Part shown: piece by piece, positions 28,401-38,481 of the stretch | Numbering within the stretch: position 1 is the stretch's first letter | How the letters are laid out: the number at the start of each line of letters is the position of its first letter | From: Prorocentrum cordatum | Taxonomy: Eukaryota > Sar > Dinophyceae > Prorocentrales > Prorocentraceae | Direction of reading: 5' to 3' | Length of the DNA: 64,000 nt | Assembly (NCBI GenBank): GCA_963575745.1 | Contig: CAUYUJ010016061.1 | Coordinates: forward strand, 100,858 to 164,857 | Notes under the pieces: model-generated | What the model was told of the DNA's origin: nothing | Seen by the model: only the letters and a program-made list of their open reading frames with translations | Database searches by the model: none | Program-made: the position numbers and the translations under genes

Positions 28401-29121
28401 CGCACATGAGCAGCTTGATGTCGTCCAGGGACCACGAGCTTCCCTGGAGGTGACCGCTAGTCCTGGCCAAGTCCTTAGAGTACGCTCCGTTCATGCGGAT
28501 GTAGCGTTTGTGGTGACTGTAGAAATTTCGGCGGACAGTAACGATGTCTTGAGGGCACCCCGCGTGCAGCGCAAGGTTAAGGCAGATGTCCGTGATGAGG
28601 TAGTCGAAGCACTTCTGTCGGTCAAGGGCAGCTCCAGCTAAGGGGAGGAGTAAAGCCCTGGCGTGTTCGATGCGCAGGGCGAGAGAGGTGCTGACATCCC
28701 CAATGGTGGCTTTGGGAACAGCGCCGAAGCTCGTGGCATGGGTCCATCCTTGCCGCCAGGTCGTGAGGCTACGGTAGGCTGGCGCTTCCCACGCGTACAT
28801 CCAAACGGAAAGAACCGAGAGAAGTCGTTGGTCCGTCGGGAGTTCCCCTCGGCCTTTTCGGAGGCACGGGTTTGGCACGTGCAGGAGGGGCTCGGGGATG
28901 GTGCCAGTGCGTTGCATAGCACGTAAGACGCTGGCGAAGAGGCGAAGGATGTCGTCGGGTAACTCCTTAGCCTCCTTAGTTGTCCAGCCGTCGAGTCCCC
29001 CCGCGCGGCGCGGTGAACGGGTGCGAATGAAGTGGATGAGTTGGTCGTCGGTGAGGTGGAAAGGGGCTGCTGGTGATGGCGTAGGCAGCTCTTGTCGGTA
29101 CTCGTCGTAGAAGTCGCCCAC
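25426..29121 (-). CDS. ORF2 C-terminal part, copy 2: RT, C2HC finger, RNase H
   Basis: The better preserved enzyme segment. RT motif A is LDRQKCFD, motif B GHLQGSSWSLDD and motif C FVDD (28339-28350), followed by IHPGKV as the primer-grip-like motif. The C2HC finger CRYC-x8-H-x4-C follows. RNase H is complete in this copy: TDGACT, AETLAIV, FVDNQAVV and NRQDDALA supply the acidic residues. The C-terminal extension of about 450 residues is Pro- and Asp-rich and ends in a coiled coil (ETELSQSMAALQQRCAAL). ATG-like 29121 is an artefact of a local frameshift: a base is missing near 29115 and one is gained near 29147, so the frame upstream stops at 29140. The true upstream continuation is the segment ending at 29140. 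Confidence 0.9.
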   Translation of the reverse strand: MGDFYDEYRQELPTPSPAAPFHLTDDQLIHFIRTRSPRRAGGLDGWTTKEAKELPDDILRLFASVLRAMQRTGTIPEPLLHVPNPCLRKGRGELPTDQRLLSVLSVWMYAWEAPAYRSLTTWRQGWTHATSFGAVPKATIGDVSTSLALRIEHARALLLPLAGAALDRQKCFDYLITDICLNLALHAGCPQDIVTVRRNFYSHHKRYIRMNGAYSKDLARTSGHLQGSSWSLDDIKLLMCVWTKRQHRYVPRSLSTTFVDDSNSTTHTASELQKSLDETAKFDRFSGQRIHPGKVAGWALTDELHAAVTQLTLADRPLRVVDSFKLVGSYINAEAAPAPAALNLTATADARVRRATIRLPRIGKLPSPMLIKARHARSLAASVCTTGTDIQAPSGPAKTAYNHALKAAIRPKGNKWVEFWTLMAVCVPGHALEIDAITQREAFLCLRRQVNRDVTLCGLARDLQHHVQTLFGGGPVGRLVQSLQQLRWTWPTFGIMYDDWGCQISWLNLPQNAFLHMLRASQRRAFLRRIKPRRHDLGYLASVRQGLDLFASTWLARTKGAAKCTAWQLALLLNYLSGGDHTQQRRSRSNTSADPSPICRYCDEEEETQEHTVRDCKCWARERLPLTTLISDDQWARLPPHTRHCGLFDEDPALLDLQADLARDPLPQPMPRPPPEGDPAASAQDTYTTYLDHDTGWTWVYAATDGACTNQAIPLLARAGYGVYYGIDHRMNYSARVHGLTQNAQVAETLAIVHLTACAERPVHVFVDNQAVVDGFQSIIDGHPAPQGTHAELWEKIHRCVMAKPNMFRVEKIASHLGDMGIDLGLIGPIAEEFNRQDDALATMAARTHNLPEDIVEAAKTRHRQATVLHGVAVAIYERRHRTLPLPHRRAGFTAAELSKMEPNPLLSDQAPPAAGPFIPQDPDELWAEAQRAMLDEQEDDPFGFGGGLDFLDDGPASANPAPSGNLSTPTATPPPRATSHPHDDVAHRQDADEDLVDPLGLSGSIDDAPPTPHAADDAALLRRHPTTRPTSEPSHDIMTGPTVPPTPSPHQRQPAGAAPAPPQGIEPVRPFHPVHASIVAGREDAALPTSRGVALAAPALGPRVALQSPLKGDGRQHTERRTALVNHLARRTDDLVPATRPAAAGTEQPPLTDRETELSQSMAALQQRCAALAADLAAAQARQGPLLQRLHRAGRAFAELLTPSPDGAAPPLTIQAMLSSLRGAPPGAPR

Positions 29122-29139
29122 GTCGGCATAGCTTCGGCG

Positions 29140-32100
29140 TCATGGCCCTGCGCGAGCGCGGTACCTGCCCAAGATGGGCTCCCAGGTGTCGACCATGAGC
29201 TTAAGCATGTCTTTGGTATTGGCAACAATGGCGTTGGCGGGGAGGGCGTCGGGAACCTGGGCAGGTGGTGGGTCACGAGTGTGGCCTTCGTCGTTGTCCG
29301 TGTCGAGCGAACTACCGTCGCTGGGGCTGAAGCCGCCAGCGTCGGTGTCGGCATCACTATCGTCCGTGCATGCTTGGTCAGGGTTGAAGGCGGTGGTGTC
29401 GCAGTGGAGCTGTGCATCGTCGGGAGTGGTAGGCGTGCGGAGATACGCCGTGGGCGAGCAGTCGGCAGCCCGTGCGTATATGGCCGCCTTTCGCCCGCTT
29501 GGCTCGCGGACACCCTCAGCCCAAATCTTGATGCGTTCAGCTTTGACTCGGTTTGCACGTCGCGCCAGCTCTGAGTCAAGGTTTTGGATCAGACGGTCCA
29601 GGTGCTCTCCGCGTGGTGCTGGCACGTCGGGGGTCCAGGCCTCGGGAAAGGCCAGGAGGACCGTGGGGCGCAGCTTGTGGCAGAGAAGGCGGGCCGCGGT
29701 CCACGTGCAGTCGATGCGCTGCGCCAGGTACGGCGGGATAGCACGGCAGTCGATATGATGGTGTTGTCCGATGAAGCGAAGCTCGCAAAGTTGCCGATGG
29801 AGCTTGCGAAGGCGGTTCATGTGAATCGTGGAAGCTCCGTAGGTGGGAAAGGCGCGGGGGACAGCGGGTCGCTCCTCGAACGTGGGTGTGAGCCCGTGCA
29901 TGGTAGGGGGCTTCTTTTTTGGGTGGTCTGGCGGTGGAGGTGGCAGGTCGCGCAGCCGGGTGAGATGGTACTCATGGCTGGCCTCGTTTGCCAGGGCGAA
30001 CATGCGTTCCACATCGTCGCGTGTGTCAGCCTGCTCCATGCGGTCATGGTATCGCCCTGCGATGAGGGTCCCTAATGCCTGAAGTTCGTGGTCCTCATGA
30101 GCTCCGTCGTTAGGAGGGTAAGGCGTGGGGGCTAGAAGGCGTCGGGCCGTATGGTCGAGGCGGCTAAGGTCGAGAGTGACTTGCAGGCCAACATGGGACT
30201 TCGCTGGCAAGTCACGCAGATAGCAGAAGTCGGTGACAAGGGATCGCGCCGCTTGGTTGGCGATGATGTAATCGATGCGCGAAGTGCGGGGGCACTTGGT
30301 GACGCGGTCCCAGTCAGGGATATTGCCATATGTGTGCATGGTGTGGTCTGGTGTGCCTTCAGCGACGTTAAACCATCCGTGCTGCATCATGTGCAGCAGG
30401 TGTGGATTGTCGTCGATGTTCGTGTTGGCGTCCATGCAAATGAAATACGGGGCTGAGCCGACCCTCGCGGCGGCGCAGTCAGCAAGCCGAAACAAATCGG
30501 TGCTGTCTCCTCCAGCGACCCCGTAGAGGCTCGCGATGTAGATCCCAGCGGGCCCGTGGTTGTTTCGTCGCCGCCTGCGGCGGTGCTGGGTGCAGAGCGG
30601 GAGGAAGGCCTCGTGCCATCTTTTCTTGGCCTTGAGGGTGGCGATACAGGACGCAGTGTCGTCGACGGTGGAGTCGACGATGGCGTCCTTAGAGAGGATG
30701 GCGACCCCTCCCGAGGCGCCAGTGTTGCCCTCGACCGTGTGGTCCGTGCCGCCGTGGGCAGCTTTGCGCTGGGCTCGCGCCAGATCCAGGTCAGGTCCCA
30801 GACTGGCCTGATATCCCCCGTGGTGTGGATTGGCGGCGTTGGTAGCGATGGCTTGCCTGGTAGGCTTGGCATGTCGGGTCTCCTGCAGTGCTATGACTGC
30901 GGCGTTGTGGTCGACACCTAGAGCGGTGATGGTTGGCCAGTTCGCTGGGAGACTCGTGATGTTGAGGCTGACGAGGTGGATGGAGCGACCTGGCCCGTCT
31001 CCGTCGGTGGAGCTGGGGTTGGCACGCCCCGCACGGTGGAGGGCAGCCTGGCCCTCACCCAGGTAGAAGGCTTGGCCACAGTAGGAGCTCATGGCGTCCC
31101 GGCAGATTGGCTTGGACGGGGCTGAAGCCGCCGTCAGGCCAGAAGTATAGGCAAGGCATGGTCGACACTGCGCCAGGGGGGGTTCATAAACATCGGCAAA
31201 ACTGCCTCGAAAAATCCTCCTCACTCCTGTACCGTGGGGGACGAGGGGAGGAGAGGTGAGACGGCAGCAGAGGGAGAGGGAGGCGACTCCTCGATCCGTC
31301 CTGCCGAACACAAGAACAAAAGCAAACCAGCGGCGGCAGCTCGGCGCGGCAGCGGCGCAACGCGCGCGCATATACTGCGCACGCGACACCGCTGGTCCGT
31401 CCTGCGGCGGCGCGCCCGCCCCGTCAGTACCGTGATGAGCAGCATCGGGTGGAACAGCTCGAGCAGCGCGGTCGGTGGCCTGGCGCTGAGCCTCGTCCAT
31501 GCCCGCTGCCGTGAGGCACGCGTTGCGGACAGGGCTGACTCCACGCGGGGCCGCCGCTGCCGCGGCAGCGGCTGAGGTGGCGGGGGCGCCGCCACGGCTC
31601 TGAGGAGAAAGCGGTGAGCCGCCGCCGAAGCCCGCCGCGAGGTCCTTGACGCGGTACTTGTTCTTGAAGGGGTCGAAGGTCGGCGCCTCGTCGATGGGGG
31701 CGACAACGCGGGTGGGCGGTGGCAGCTCCTGGTCCGTGGACGGCGTCGGCTCGAGGTCGACCTGGCCAGGTTCGATGGCGCTGGCACCGAAGCGTGGCAC
31801 CACCTCGGGGGCTTGGCCATCAGCCTGAGTCTCGCGGGGCGGCGAGCTCGTGGAGCTCCCAGGGGCCTTGCGCGAGCTGTGGCGGCTGCAGGACCGGCTG
31901 CGCGGGACGCGCCCGCCCGTGTGGCGGTCGCGTGGCGAGGTCGCCTGGGCGTTAGCGCGCGCAGAGTCCGCCCTGCTCGGGGAGCGGATCGGCGCTGCGC
32001 AGGGTGTTGGGCTGGGCTGGCGGGAGCCGCCTGTGCCGCCCGCCGCCGAGGCTGCGGCCTGGTCAGGGTCGACGGCGTCAGGGCGGGGGCTGACGTGATG

Positions 32101-34152
32101 GGCACTACCCTCGCTGTGCCGCGGGGAGGCGCTGTGGTGCGCCTGGGTGTACGTGAGGACGAGCGGGACGAGCGGCTGCCGCTCGCGCTCAGGGGGGGCA
32201 GGTTTTGCCTGGGCAGGGCGCAGCGCTGCGGCCACGTTTGGCGGAGGCGTGTGTTGGCGCGGTTGCCAGGCACGCACGTTCGCCTCGCGCCATCCTTCAG
32301 GGCGCCCTGTCCTGCCACGGCTTGGTGCAGCCCCCTGGGCTGAAGCCGCAGGGGTTACCACTGCGGGCTGGTTGCTGGCGGTGCTGTCGTGGCGGCCTGG
32401 GTAGTGGCCCCAGGCACGCGTGGACCCTGGCACGGGCGAGGTGGCCCGTGGGGGGGCCTGCACGAGTGCACGCGGGTAGCCGATGACCGCTGGGTGCACC
32501 CTGGCGTGGGGGGCGTGGCCATAGCTGGAAGCGGCTGCTCCTGCCGCCGCGGGCCTGGCGCCGATGGGGCCACGGTGATAGGCGGCGCCCCCGCCGTACG
32601 CCGTGCTGTCGCCTGTCGGGACGCGCGCGGGGGAGCGGTTGCGTGGCGTGCTCGGCTGACCTGCGTCGCGTTGGTCGCGCTGCTGGGTGCGCTGCTGGTG
32701 CTGTTGGTAGCGCTGCTGGTCGGCTCTCGAGAGCGGGCGGGTGTCGGGGAGGATGGTGGGCACGTCGGGCCGCCGCCAGCCCTGATAGACGTGCTCGAAG
32801 GCGTGGTCTGGGTAGGTCTCCCCGACGGGTGAGTATCGCCGCACATGCTCCACGTAGTCAATGTTCTGCGGCTCGGGGGGCACCGTGATGTTCACAGCTC
32901 GCTGGTGGGCTGGTCCATAGAGACAGAAACTACCACGGTTGCTGCGGTCGTGGTTCAGCTCGGCTTCGGTCGTGGCACGGCTCACCATGGCGTCGCAGAG
33001 GCGCATGTCGTAGTCGAGAGCTTGAGGCCCAGGGCCGCCCACGGCATCCCAGTACAGTACCACATCTCGCCAGCGGGTGCGGGTAGTGTGGATGCGCTCG
33101 GCGATAGACTCGCAGACGGTCCTGACTGTGACACGATCCCTATGCATGTTGGTGATGGCTAGGGAGTAAGGTCGGCGGACCGTTTTGTTGAAGATGAAGT
33201 CCTCCTTGAGGGCCTGGTGGGGGCCGAAGAGCACGTAGCCTTCCCTCCACAGCGGTTGGTCGGGGGACGGATCTTCAGGCATCCCCGTTCCTGTGAACCC
33301 AGGTGGCCGCCTCGTGCCGTCGGGCAATCCCTGCTTGAGGACGCGGCGCGGCCTCGGTGGAAGATACCATTGACCCTGGTATCCTGCTTGGCCTGGTTGT
33401 GGAGGCTCCCCCCCGGGGCCTGAAGGCGCTCGGGGGGGTTCCTTGAGGTCGTGCTGGGCTGGCGCGTTGCCGTATTGGCGGGCAAGGATGTGCGGAGGCA
33501 TCCCTGTGGCACGGACGTCGAACAGGCTGTGCGGACTAGGCGGATGGGGGCACCTGCTGGAGAGGCAGCATGTGTCGGAGTCCCTGTTGTCGGTGCTGTA
33601 CGCACACGTCCAGCTGTTGCAAGAGTAGTCCGTGGACCAGTCCATAAGTGCACGTAGTCCGCTGAGGGAGCAGTCTGGGCACGTTGGTTGGCCCGAGGTG
33701 CCGAGCTGCGTGTTGCGGCGGGCCGCGCAGTACTGACAGCATTGGAATCGGCACTGTAGGCATGACCAGCGTCCTGGTAGGGGCGGGAGCGCTTGCTCGT
33801 TGGTGCCTGCGTCGTCTGGGTGGGGTCGGGGTCGATCCCACAAGGGCCAGACGTCGGCGAACCAGGACTGGCCTGTAGTGCGGACCACCTCGGCGGGGAG
33901 GCGAGCGTCGTCAGCATGGCGCTCGATCCACTGGGGCCCCAGGTCCGCTGGGATCATGACCGTGCGCCAAGTGTCGTCCGCCTTGACGTGGACTTGGGTC
34001 GGTGCCCAGAGCCTGGTAGTGGTATCGCCATGGTCGTGGTGGAGGATGACCCAGCCGTCGCGACCCGCAACCGCAGGGTCGATAACGCGGTGGCCCATGA
34101 CGGTCGTCCCCCACGGTAAGTAGGCGCCGTCGTGGTGCTCGCCCGGGTCAAG
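29140..34152 (-). CDS. ORF2 middle part, copy 2: Cys cluster, linkers, EEP endonuclease
   Basis: Open from just after the nonsense codon at 34153 to a TGA at 29140 created by the local frameshift. It shows that the Cys-rich region (CLQCRFQCCQYC), the Gln/Arg- and Pro-rich linkers and the EEP endonuclease (about 30985-30165; SLNITSL, ALQETR, DANTNID, SRIDYII) belong to one frame, which copy 1 no longer reveals. No start codon is needed if ORF2 is a single polyprotein. The last correct residues before the break are GRYRARAG, which continue in frame after 29115 as DFYDEYRQEL. EEP nicks the target strand in LINE integration; here the expected SDH is SHV. Confidence 0.87.
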   Translation of the reverse strand, partial: LDPGEHHDGAYLPWGTTVMGHRVIDPAVAGRDGWVILHHDHGDTTTRLWAPTQVHVKADDTWRTVMIPADLGPQWIERHADDARLPAEVVRTTGQSWFADVWPLWDRPRPHPDDAGTNEQALPPLPGRWSCLQCRFQCCQYCAARRNTQLGTSGQPTCPDCSLSGLRALMDWSTDYSCNSWTCAYSTDNRDSDTCCLSSRCPHPPSPHSLFDVRATGMPPHILARQYGNAPAQHDLKEPPRAPSGPGGEPPQPGQAGYQGQWYLPPRPRRVLKQGLPDGTRRPPGFTGTGMPEDPSPDQPLWREGYVLFGPHQALKEDFIFNKTVRRPYSLAITNMHRDRVTVRTVCESIAERIHTTRTRWRDVVLYWDAVGGPGPQALDYDMRLCDAMVSRATTEAELNHDRSNRGSFCLYGPAHQRAVNITVPPEPQNIDYVEHVRRYSPVGETYPDHAFEHVYQGWRRPDVPTILPDTRPLSRADQQRYQQHQQRTQQRDQRDAGQPSTPRNRSPARVPTGDSTAYGGGAAYHRGPIGARPAAAGAAASSYGHAPHARVHPAVIGYPRALVQAPPRATSPVPGSTRAWGHYPGRHDSTASNQPAVVTPAASAQGAAPSRGRTGRPEGWREANVRAWQPRQHTPPPNVAAALRPAQAKPAPPERERQPLVPLVLTYTQAHHSASPRHSEGSAHHVSPRPDAVDPDQAAASAAGGTGGSRQPSPTPCAAPIRSPSRADSARANAQATSPRDRHTGGRVPRSRSCSRHSSRKAPGSSTSSPPRETQADGQAPEVVPRFGASAIEPGQVDLEPTPSTDQELPPPTRVVAPIDEAPTFDPFKNKYRVKDLAAGFGGGSPLSPQSRGGAPATSAAAAAAAAPRGVSPVRNACLTAAGMDEAQRQATDRAARAVPPDAAHHGTDGAGAPPQDGPAVSRAQYMRARCAAAAPSCRRWFAFVLVFGRTDRGVASLSLCCRLTSPPLVPHGTGVRRIFRGSFADVYEPPLAQCRPCLAYTSGLTAASAPSKPICRDAMSSYCGQAFYLGEGQAALHRAGRANPSSTDGDGPGRSIHLVSLNITSLPANWPTITALGVDHNAAVIALQETRHAKPTRQAIATNAANPHHGGYQASLGPDLDLARAQRKAAHGGTDHTVEGNTGASGGVAILSKDAIVDSTVDDTASCIATLKAKKRWHEAFLPLCTQHRRRRRRNNHGPAGIYIASLYGVAGGDSTDLFRLADCAAARVGSAPYFICMDANTNIDDNPHLLHMMQHGWFNVAEGTPDHTMHTYGNIPDWDRVTKCPRTSRIDYIIANQAARSLVTDFCYLRDLPAKSHVGLQVTLDLSRLDHTARRLLAPTPYPPNDGAHEDHELQALGTLIAGRYHDRMEQADTRDDVERMFALANEASHEYHLTRLRDLPPPPPDHPKKKPPTMHGLTPTFEERPAVPRAFPTYGASTIHMNRLRKLHRQLCELRFIGQHHHIDCRAIPPYLAQRIDCTWTAARLLCHKLRPTVLLAFPEAWTPDVPAPRGEHLDRLIQNLDSELARRANRVKAERIKIWAEGVREPSGRKAAIYARAADCSPTAYLRTPTTPDDAQLHCDTTAFNPDQACTDDSDADTDAGGFSPSDGSSLDTDNDEGHTRDPPPAQVPDALPANAIVANTKDMLKLMVDTWEPILGRYRARAGP

Positions 34153-37100
34153 TCAGACCTCGATGCCAGGGGCATTGACACGGGCCCGCACATCGCGGAC
34201 GTGGAAGGCGAGAACGTGGTAGGCGGTCGGCTCCTCCTCCGTCTCGATGTGGTCCCACGTCTCAATGTCGCTGTTGTCCGAGGTGGAGTTTCCGCCGCTC
34301 TGCCGTGACGAACGCGAGGCAGATCGCCGTGGGCGAGCATGGCCTCGGGCGAGGGCGGCGGCCGCGCTGATGAGGGACGGCGCACGGCGGTCGTCGGCTC
34401 CCGATGTCGTCGATGAGCGGTCTGGACTGTGTCCCAGGGCGGCACCTGACTGGTAGGTGCGCGGTGGGCCAGACGCGGCCCCAGGGCTGGAGCCGCTGGG
34501 GCGCGGCTCTCGTGCGTCGGACTGCCCCCGCACGGGGACGGCTTGCAAGCCAGTGTACACCAGGTCGATCAGTGGCTGCGGGTCCAGCTGGAGCTTGCGC
34601 AGCGAGACGCGTGGACGGGGCTGGTTGGGGTCGGCCCTGGTGGCGGCTTCGGTGTCGTAGTGCTGTTTAGCCCATGCTCGCGCTGCCTCTGGCGAGTATA
34701 GTGCCTGTGGCGGTGGCCACGCTGCCGCGATGTCCAGCCTGCGCCAGGTGTTAGCTTCCTGGTCGCGGGCTTCAGCCGCCTCGCGGAGGTCTGGGTGATC
34801 GTAGCCGGCGATGTGGAGGGCGTGCGCACAGTCGCCCATGCCATAGGCTTGTGGTAGGGCACGGCACCTGGAGGCAGCTTCCGTGGGGGCACACCAGTCC
34901 ATGCGGATGAGGAGGCCCAGGACCCGAGGGTAGATGAGGCGCGCTCCGTGGGCCTCCCCTTTCACGAAGTTGTGCCAGTTCTCACCGCGCGGCGGTTGGG
35001 TAGCCTCGCACATCCAGAGCGCGATGGGTCCCCACGCGAGGGTGTCGTCCTCGAGGCTGTAGGGCGGGTGAGGCGGCACTGCGCACCACGCGGCCAGCGA
35101 CGGGTGCACGCTCACGTACGTGCGGCCAACATCTGTGGCGGTTCGACCCTTCGCTTCACGGCGGGGGCCTGGCAGGAGGTGACCTCCGTTGAAAGCGAGA
35201 CGAGCCGCAAGGTCGCCGCGGGTCCCGTGCCAGAAGACCGTGGGCGTGTCAGTGGTGGGTTGACGGAGGTCCCACGTGAGGTAGGGGAAGATCGTCTCGC
35301 CTGAGTTCCCGCCCGAGTCTTCCAGCACCCAAGTAAGTCGGTCCGGGGGCCTCTGCATGATGTCAGTCCACGGTGCCAACGCTTGGAGCGTTGGATCATG
35401 GGTGAATCGAGGATGGTCGTGGAGCCGCAGGGCGTCTTTGATGTCCTCTGTAGTTACGCCACTGTTACCAAGCGCAAAGCCGTTTTGGTACAGGGCGGTG
35501 AGGATGCTCGTCGGCGGCACGGGGACCGCTGGGTCGCGCTGGATGGTGTTGCGTAAGTTGCGCGTCGGTGGCCTGAGGGCTGGGTGGGGCGTACCAGGGC
35601 CTGGAGGCGCCTGGGGCCTGGCGGGTGATGCATAGCGTGCTCGCCGTCGTGGTGGTTGGGTGTCCATGTCGGAAGAGGAACCACGAGCATCTGCATGTCG
35701 GAAGATGGACCACGGGCTGTCGAGGGTGCGCTCACGTGTTTCCCTTGCCTCGGCGTCGCTGGCATGGGCTGTGGCGTCTTCGTGAGTCGGTGGGTTGCCA
35801 TAAGCCGCACCACTTATGGGGCCGTCTCGCGGGGACGGGCTGGTCGATCGTGGTGTGACAGACGAGGCTCGCGATACCGCGGCAGTGACTTCGACAATGG
35901 CGGCGGTGGTGGCGGTGGTAACGTCGGCGACCGCGGCGGCAACTGCAGCAGCATAGTGTTCCTGTAGCAGCGGGTGTCGAAGTGAGTGCACGTGCTGGCT
36001 CTCGGGTTCGTCGGGATGCGTGCGCGGCATTGTGTATGTGGCCTCGTCACGCGGCCTCCTGCTCGGTTGGCAACAGCGGAGGCACCACTGGGCCGTGGAT
36101 GAGTCCAGGGCGCGCGCACAGATGCGGGCTCCTACGTGTCCGACGGCTCCTTGAGCGAGAAGTTTGGCGCCGACCAGAAGAAGACCGCACACCACTCCGC
36201 CAGTGGCAATAGCTCCGAGTTTGCCACTGGCCCATTTCAGGACACCCCCGAGGCCAGACCCGACTGCGCTGGCTCCGCCCGAGACGATATCTCTGAGTTT
36301 GGCGCTGGTCCACTTGAGAATACCCCACAGGGCGGGCGTGACGTTGTATGCCGTTGTGCGTCGGGGCGTAGTGGACACAGATGTGCCTGGTGCCGCCGCT
36401 TCACGTCGTCGTCGCTGCCGGTAGCTGGGGTCTCGGCTCGGTGTCGGCAAGTACCCGTCGATCTGGTCCTTGTACGGCATGGCTACCACGATGGCATACG
36501 TGGCCACGAAGAGACAAATGAGACAGCCGCAGCGTCGGGAGGCCGCTGCGCTGTGCGGGGCCTCGTAGGAGCCGCTGGCGTCAGGGCTCGCGTCGTCGAT
36601 GGGGTCGTTGTCGATGCCAGCCTGCCAGTGGTCAACGGCGCTGGAATTGGAGTCAGTCGCGTTAGCACGGCAGACAAGGGTGCGGGGCGTGGTTCTGCCC
36701 CCTGGGGTCTGAAGCCGTCCAGATCCAGCTAATGCTGCAGCGGGGCTGAAGCCGCCACTGCGCGAGCTGGTTAGAGCTGGCGATGCAGTGGGCTGGCTTG
36801 TCTCGTCGGCGGCAGTGGCGCCTTCAGCGTCATTGAGCTGTGCGCTGGGGTCGGCCTGGGCCGAGTTGTTGGGCGGACTGCTGTGCGACAGGGGGCGCCC
36901 TATGTAGGGTTCGCTGTCACGGTCACGCTGGGCTGTGTCACCTGGCGGTGCCGTGCCGTCGCGATCCTGGGTTTCCATGTCGTCCTGGCTATCGTCCGAC
37001 GCGTGAAAAGAGTCTAGGGATATGTTGCTGATATCGCTGGCCGCGATGTGCTGGAGCAGAAGCGGTTCGGCGTCAGCCGCGGGCTGGTCACTCGTGGCGT

Positions 37101-38310
37101 GCTGGGCGAGGGGGCCAGCTGGCGGTGGTAGGTTTAGCGGTTCCATCGGTGCCGCGGCGAGCTCCGCCTCGACAAGCGGCTGCATGTCTGGCGGGTGGTG
37201 CAGGATCGCATCCGCGAGGTACGCCAGGGCGTCTTGGTCGGGTGGAGGGAGGCCTCTTGGCAGCAAGGCGTGGGCCCGTGAGAGGTATGGCGGCAATGGT
37301 GCCGCGCAAGCCTCAGGGCCGACGAGCTGGGCACGAGCGCCCTGGTATTCCAGAAGGAGGCCAAAGTAGCGGGTGGGGTACTCGCGGCTGCCCTGGATAC
37401 GAGTGAGGTTGCGGTTGGTGCGCTGTCTGTCGGGGCCCGCTCTGTGCCAGATGTCCTCGCACATGTCGAACGCGGTGCGCTGGCGCAGGGCGTCGTTTTT
37501 CTCCTCGGAATCCTCCTGGAAAAAGTGGTCGTACTGTGGCAGATGGAGCGTCGCCAGGATGTACGGGACGCAGTCCTCGAGCCATGCCCAGAACACGTCC
37601 TGGTGGTCCTCACCTGGTGCCCACGCCGCGGCACACGGTATGAGCCGTGCTCGGATCATCATCAGGTGCCAGAAAGCGGGGTCCTCCTCGGGTTCGCCCC
37701 TGGCGCACAGAGGGGTAGTGAGACCCGTGGGGCTAAAGCGGGGCACGACAGCGGGGCTGAAGCCGCCACTGCGTGCCTGGGCCTTGTCAGCGGCCCCGTC
37801 GAGGATGTGTCGCACGACGGTCGAGGACAAGCTGAGGACGGACTGCGATGCATGTGTCGTAGTTGACGAGGACGTGCTCGTAGGAGACATGCTGGTACTC
37901 GCCGTAGCCGTCGTAGTAGTCGTCGGAGTCCCAGGGGGGCACCGCGTGGGGCAGGGCCCCTGGTGCTGCTCAAGCCAGGCACTCGCGATGGCGCCCAGCG
38001 GCCCATTGCCGCGCGGACCCGCGGCGGCGGTGCTGTTCACGATCGGGTCCAACATGGCGCAGTGATCGTATTTGTAGATGCTGTCATCGTAAAGGTAGAA
38101 GAGCGTCCCACGTTCAGCGTGTCGCAGGAAAACCTCTCCTCCATGCTGGGGCGCACCGCCTGAAGACGGGTGTGCTCCAGCTAGCGAGGGGAGGGCCAGG
38201 CTGCAGGCAAGGCGCCACATGATGGCGAGGCCTGGCGGGCGGCGCGAGCGATGAGCCGAAAGCTGCATGTCAGCACACGTCCTCAAATACCCCTGAATGC
38301 TCATGTACAT
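34153..38310 (-). CDS. ORF2 N-terminal part, copy 2 (ends at nonsense codon)
   Basis: About 1,385 codons from ATG 38310. It contains the hydrophobic segments (near 36477-36535 and 36110-36335) and the ADP-ribosyltransferase-like stretch (HGTR at about 35218-35232). Here the motif reads SLAAWCAVPP, with Cys for the Tyr of copy 1. It retains the 54-codon segment (after MEP, beginning LNLPPPAG and ending SQDDME) absent from copy 1. TGA at 34153-34155 replaces the TGG Trp codon of copy 1 by one G-to-A change, and the same frame continues beyond it. Confidence 0.85.
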   Translation of the reverse strand: MYMSIQGYLRTCADMQLSAHRSRRPPGLAIMWRLACSLALPSLAGAHPSSGGAPQHGGEVFLRHAERGTLFYLYDDSIYKYDHCAMLDPIVNSTAAAGPRGNGPLGAIASAWLEQHQGPCPTRCPPGTPTTTTTATASTSMSPTSTSSSTTTHASQSVLSLSSTVVRHILDGAADKAQARSGGFSPAVVPRFSPTGLTTPLCARGEPEEDPAFWHLMMIRARLIPCAAAWAPGEDHQDVFWAWLEDCVPYILATLHLPQYDHFFQEDSEEKNDALRQRTAFDMCEDIWHRAGPDRQRTNRNLTRIQGSREYPTRYFGLLLEYQGARAQLVGPEACAAPLPPYLSRAHALLPRGLPPPDQDALAYLADAILHHPPDMQPLVEAELAAAPMEPLNLPPPAGPLAQHATSDQPAADAEPLLLQHIAASDISNISLDSFHASDDSQDDMETQDRDGTAPPGDTAQRDRDSEPYIGRPLSHSSPPNNSAQADPSAQLNDAEGATAADETSQPTASPALTSSRSGGFSPAAALAGSGRLQTPGGRTTPRTLVCRANATDSNSSAVDHWQAGIDNDPIDDASPDASGSYEAPHSAAASRRCGCLICLFVATYAIVVAMPYKDQIDGYLPTPSRDPSYRQRRRREAAAPGTSVSTTPRRTTAYNVTPALWGILKWTSAKLRDIVSGGASAVGSGLGGVLKWASGKLGAIATGGVVCGLLLVGAKLLAQGAVGHVGARICARALDSSTAQWCLRCCQPSRRPRDEATYTMPRTHPDEPESQHVHSLRHPLLQEHYAAAVAAAVADVTTATTAAIVEVTAAVSRASSVTPRSTSPSPRDGPISGAAYGNPPTHEDATAHASDAEARETRERTLDSPWSIFRHADARGSSSDMDTQPPRRRARYASPARPQAPPGPGTPHPALRPPTRNLRNTIQRDPAVPVPPTSILTALYQNGFALGNSGVTTEDIKDALRLHDHPRFTHDPTLQALAPWTDIMQRPPDRLTWVLEDSGGNSGETIFPYLTWDLRQPTTDTPTVFWHGTRGDLAARLAFNGGHLLPGPRREAKGRTATDVGRTYVSVHPSLAAWCAVPPHPPYSLEDDTLAWGPIALWMCEATQPPRGENWHNFVKGEAHGARLIYPRVLGLLIRMDWCAPTEAASRCRALPQAYGMGDCAHALHIAGYDHPDLREAAEARDQEANTWRRLDIAAAWPPPQALYSPEAARAWAKQHYDTEAATRADPNQPRPRVSLRKLQLDPQPLIDLVYTGLQAVPVRGQSDAREPRPSGSSPGAASGPPRTYQSGAALGHSPDRSSTTSGADDRRAPSLISAAAALARGHARPRRSASRSSRQSGGNSTSDNSDIETWDHIETEEEPTAYHVLAFHVRDVRARVNAPGIEV

Positions 38311-38481
38311 TGCTACAATCACGCCCCCTGCAAGACTACGGGTGTCCCTACACCAGGTAGCTTGCGCGTGCTGCTGCCAAAACAGACATGAGGTGACAAG
38401 AAAGAGATACGACGCGAAGAGGGGAGAGATGCCTCTGAAGGCGCTTCCTCGGAGGGCTGAGGCGGGCTCTCTGAGGCACCT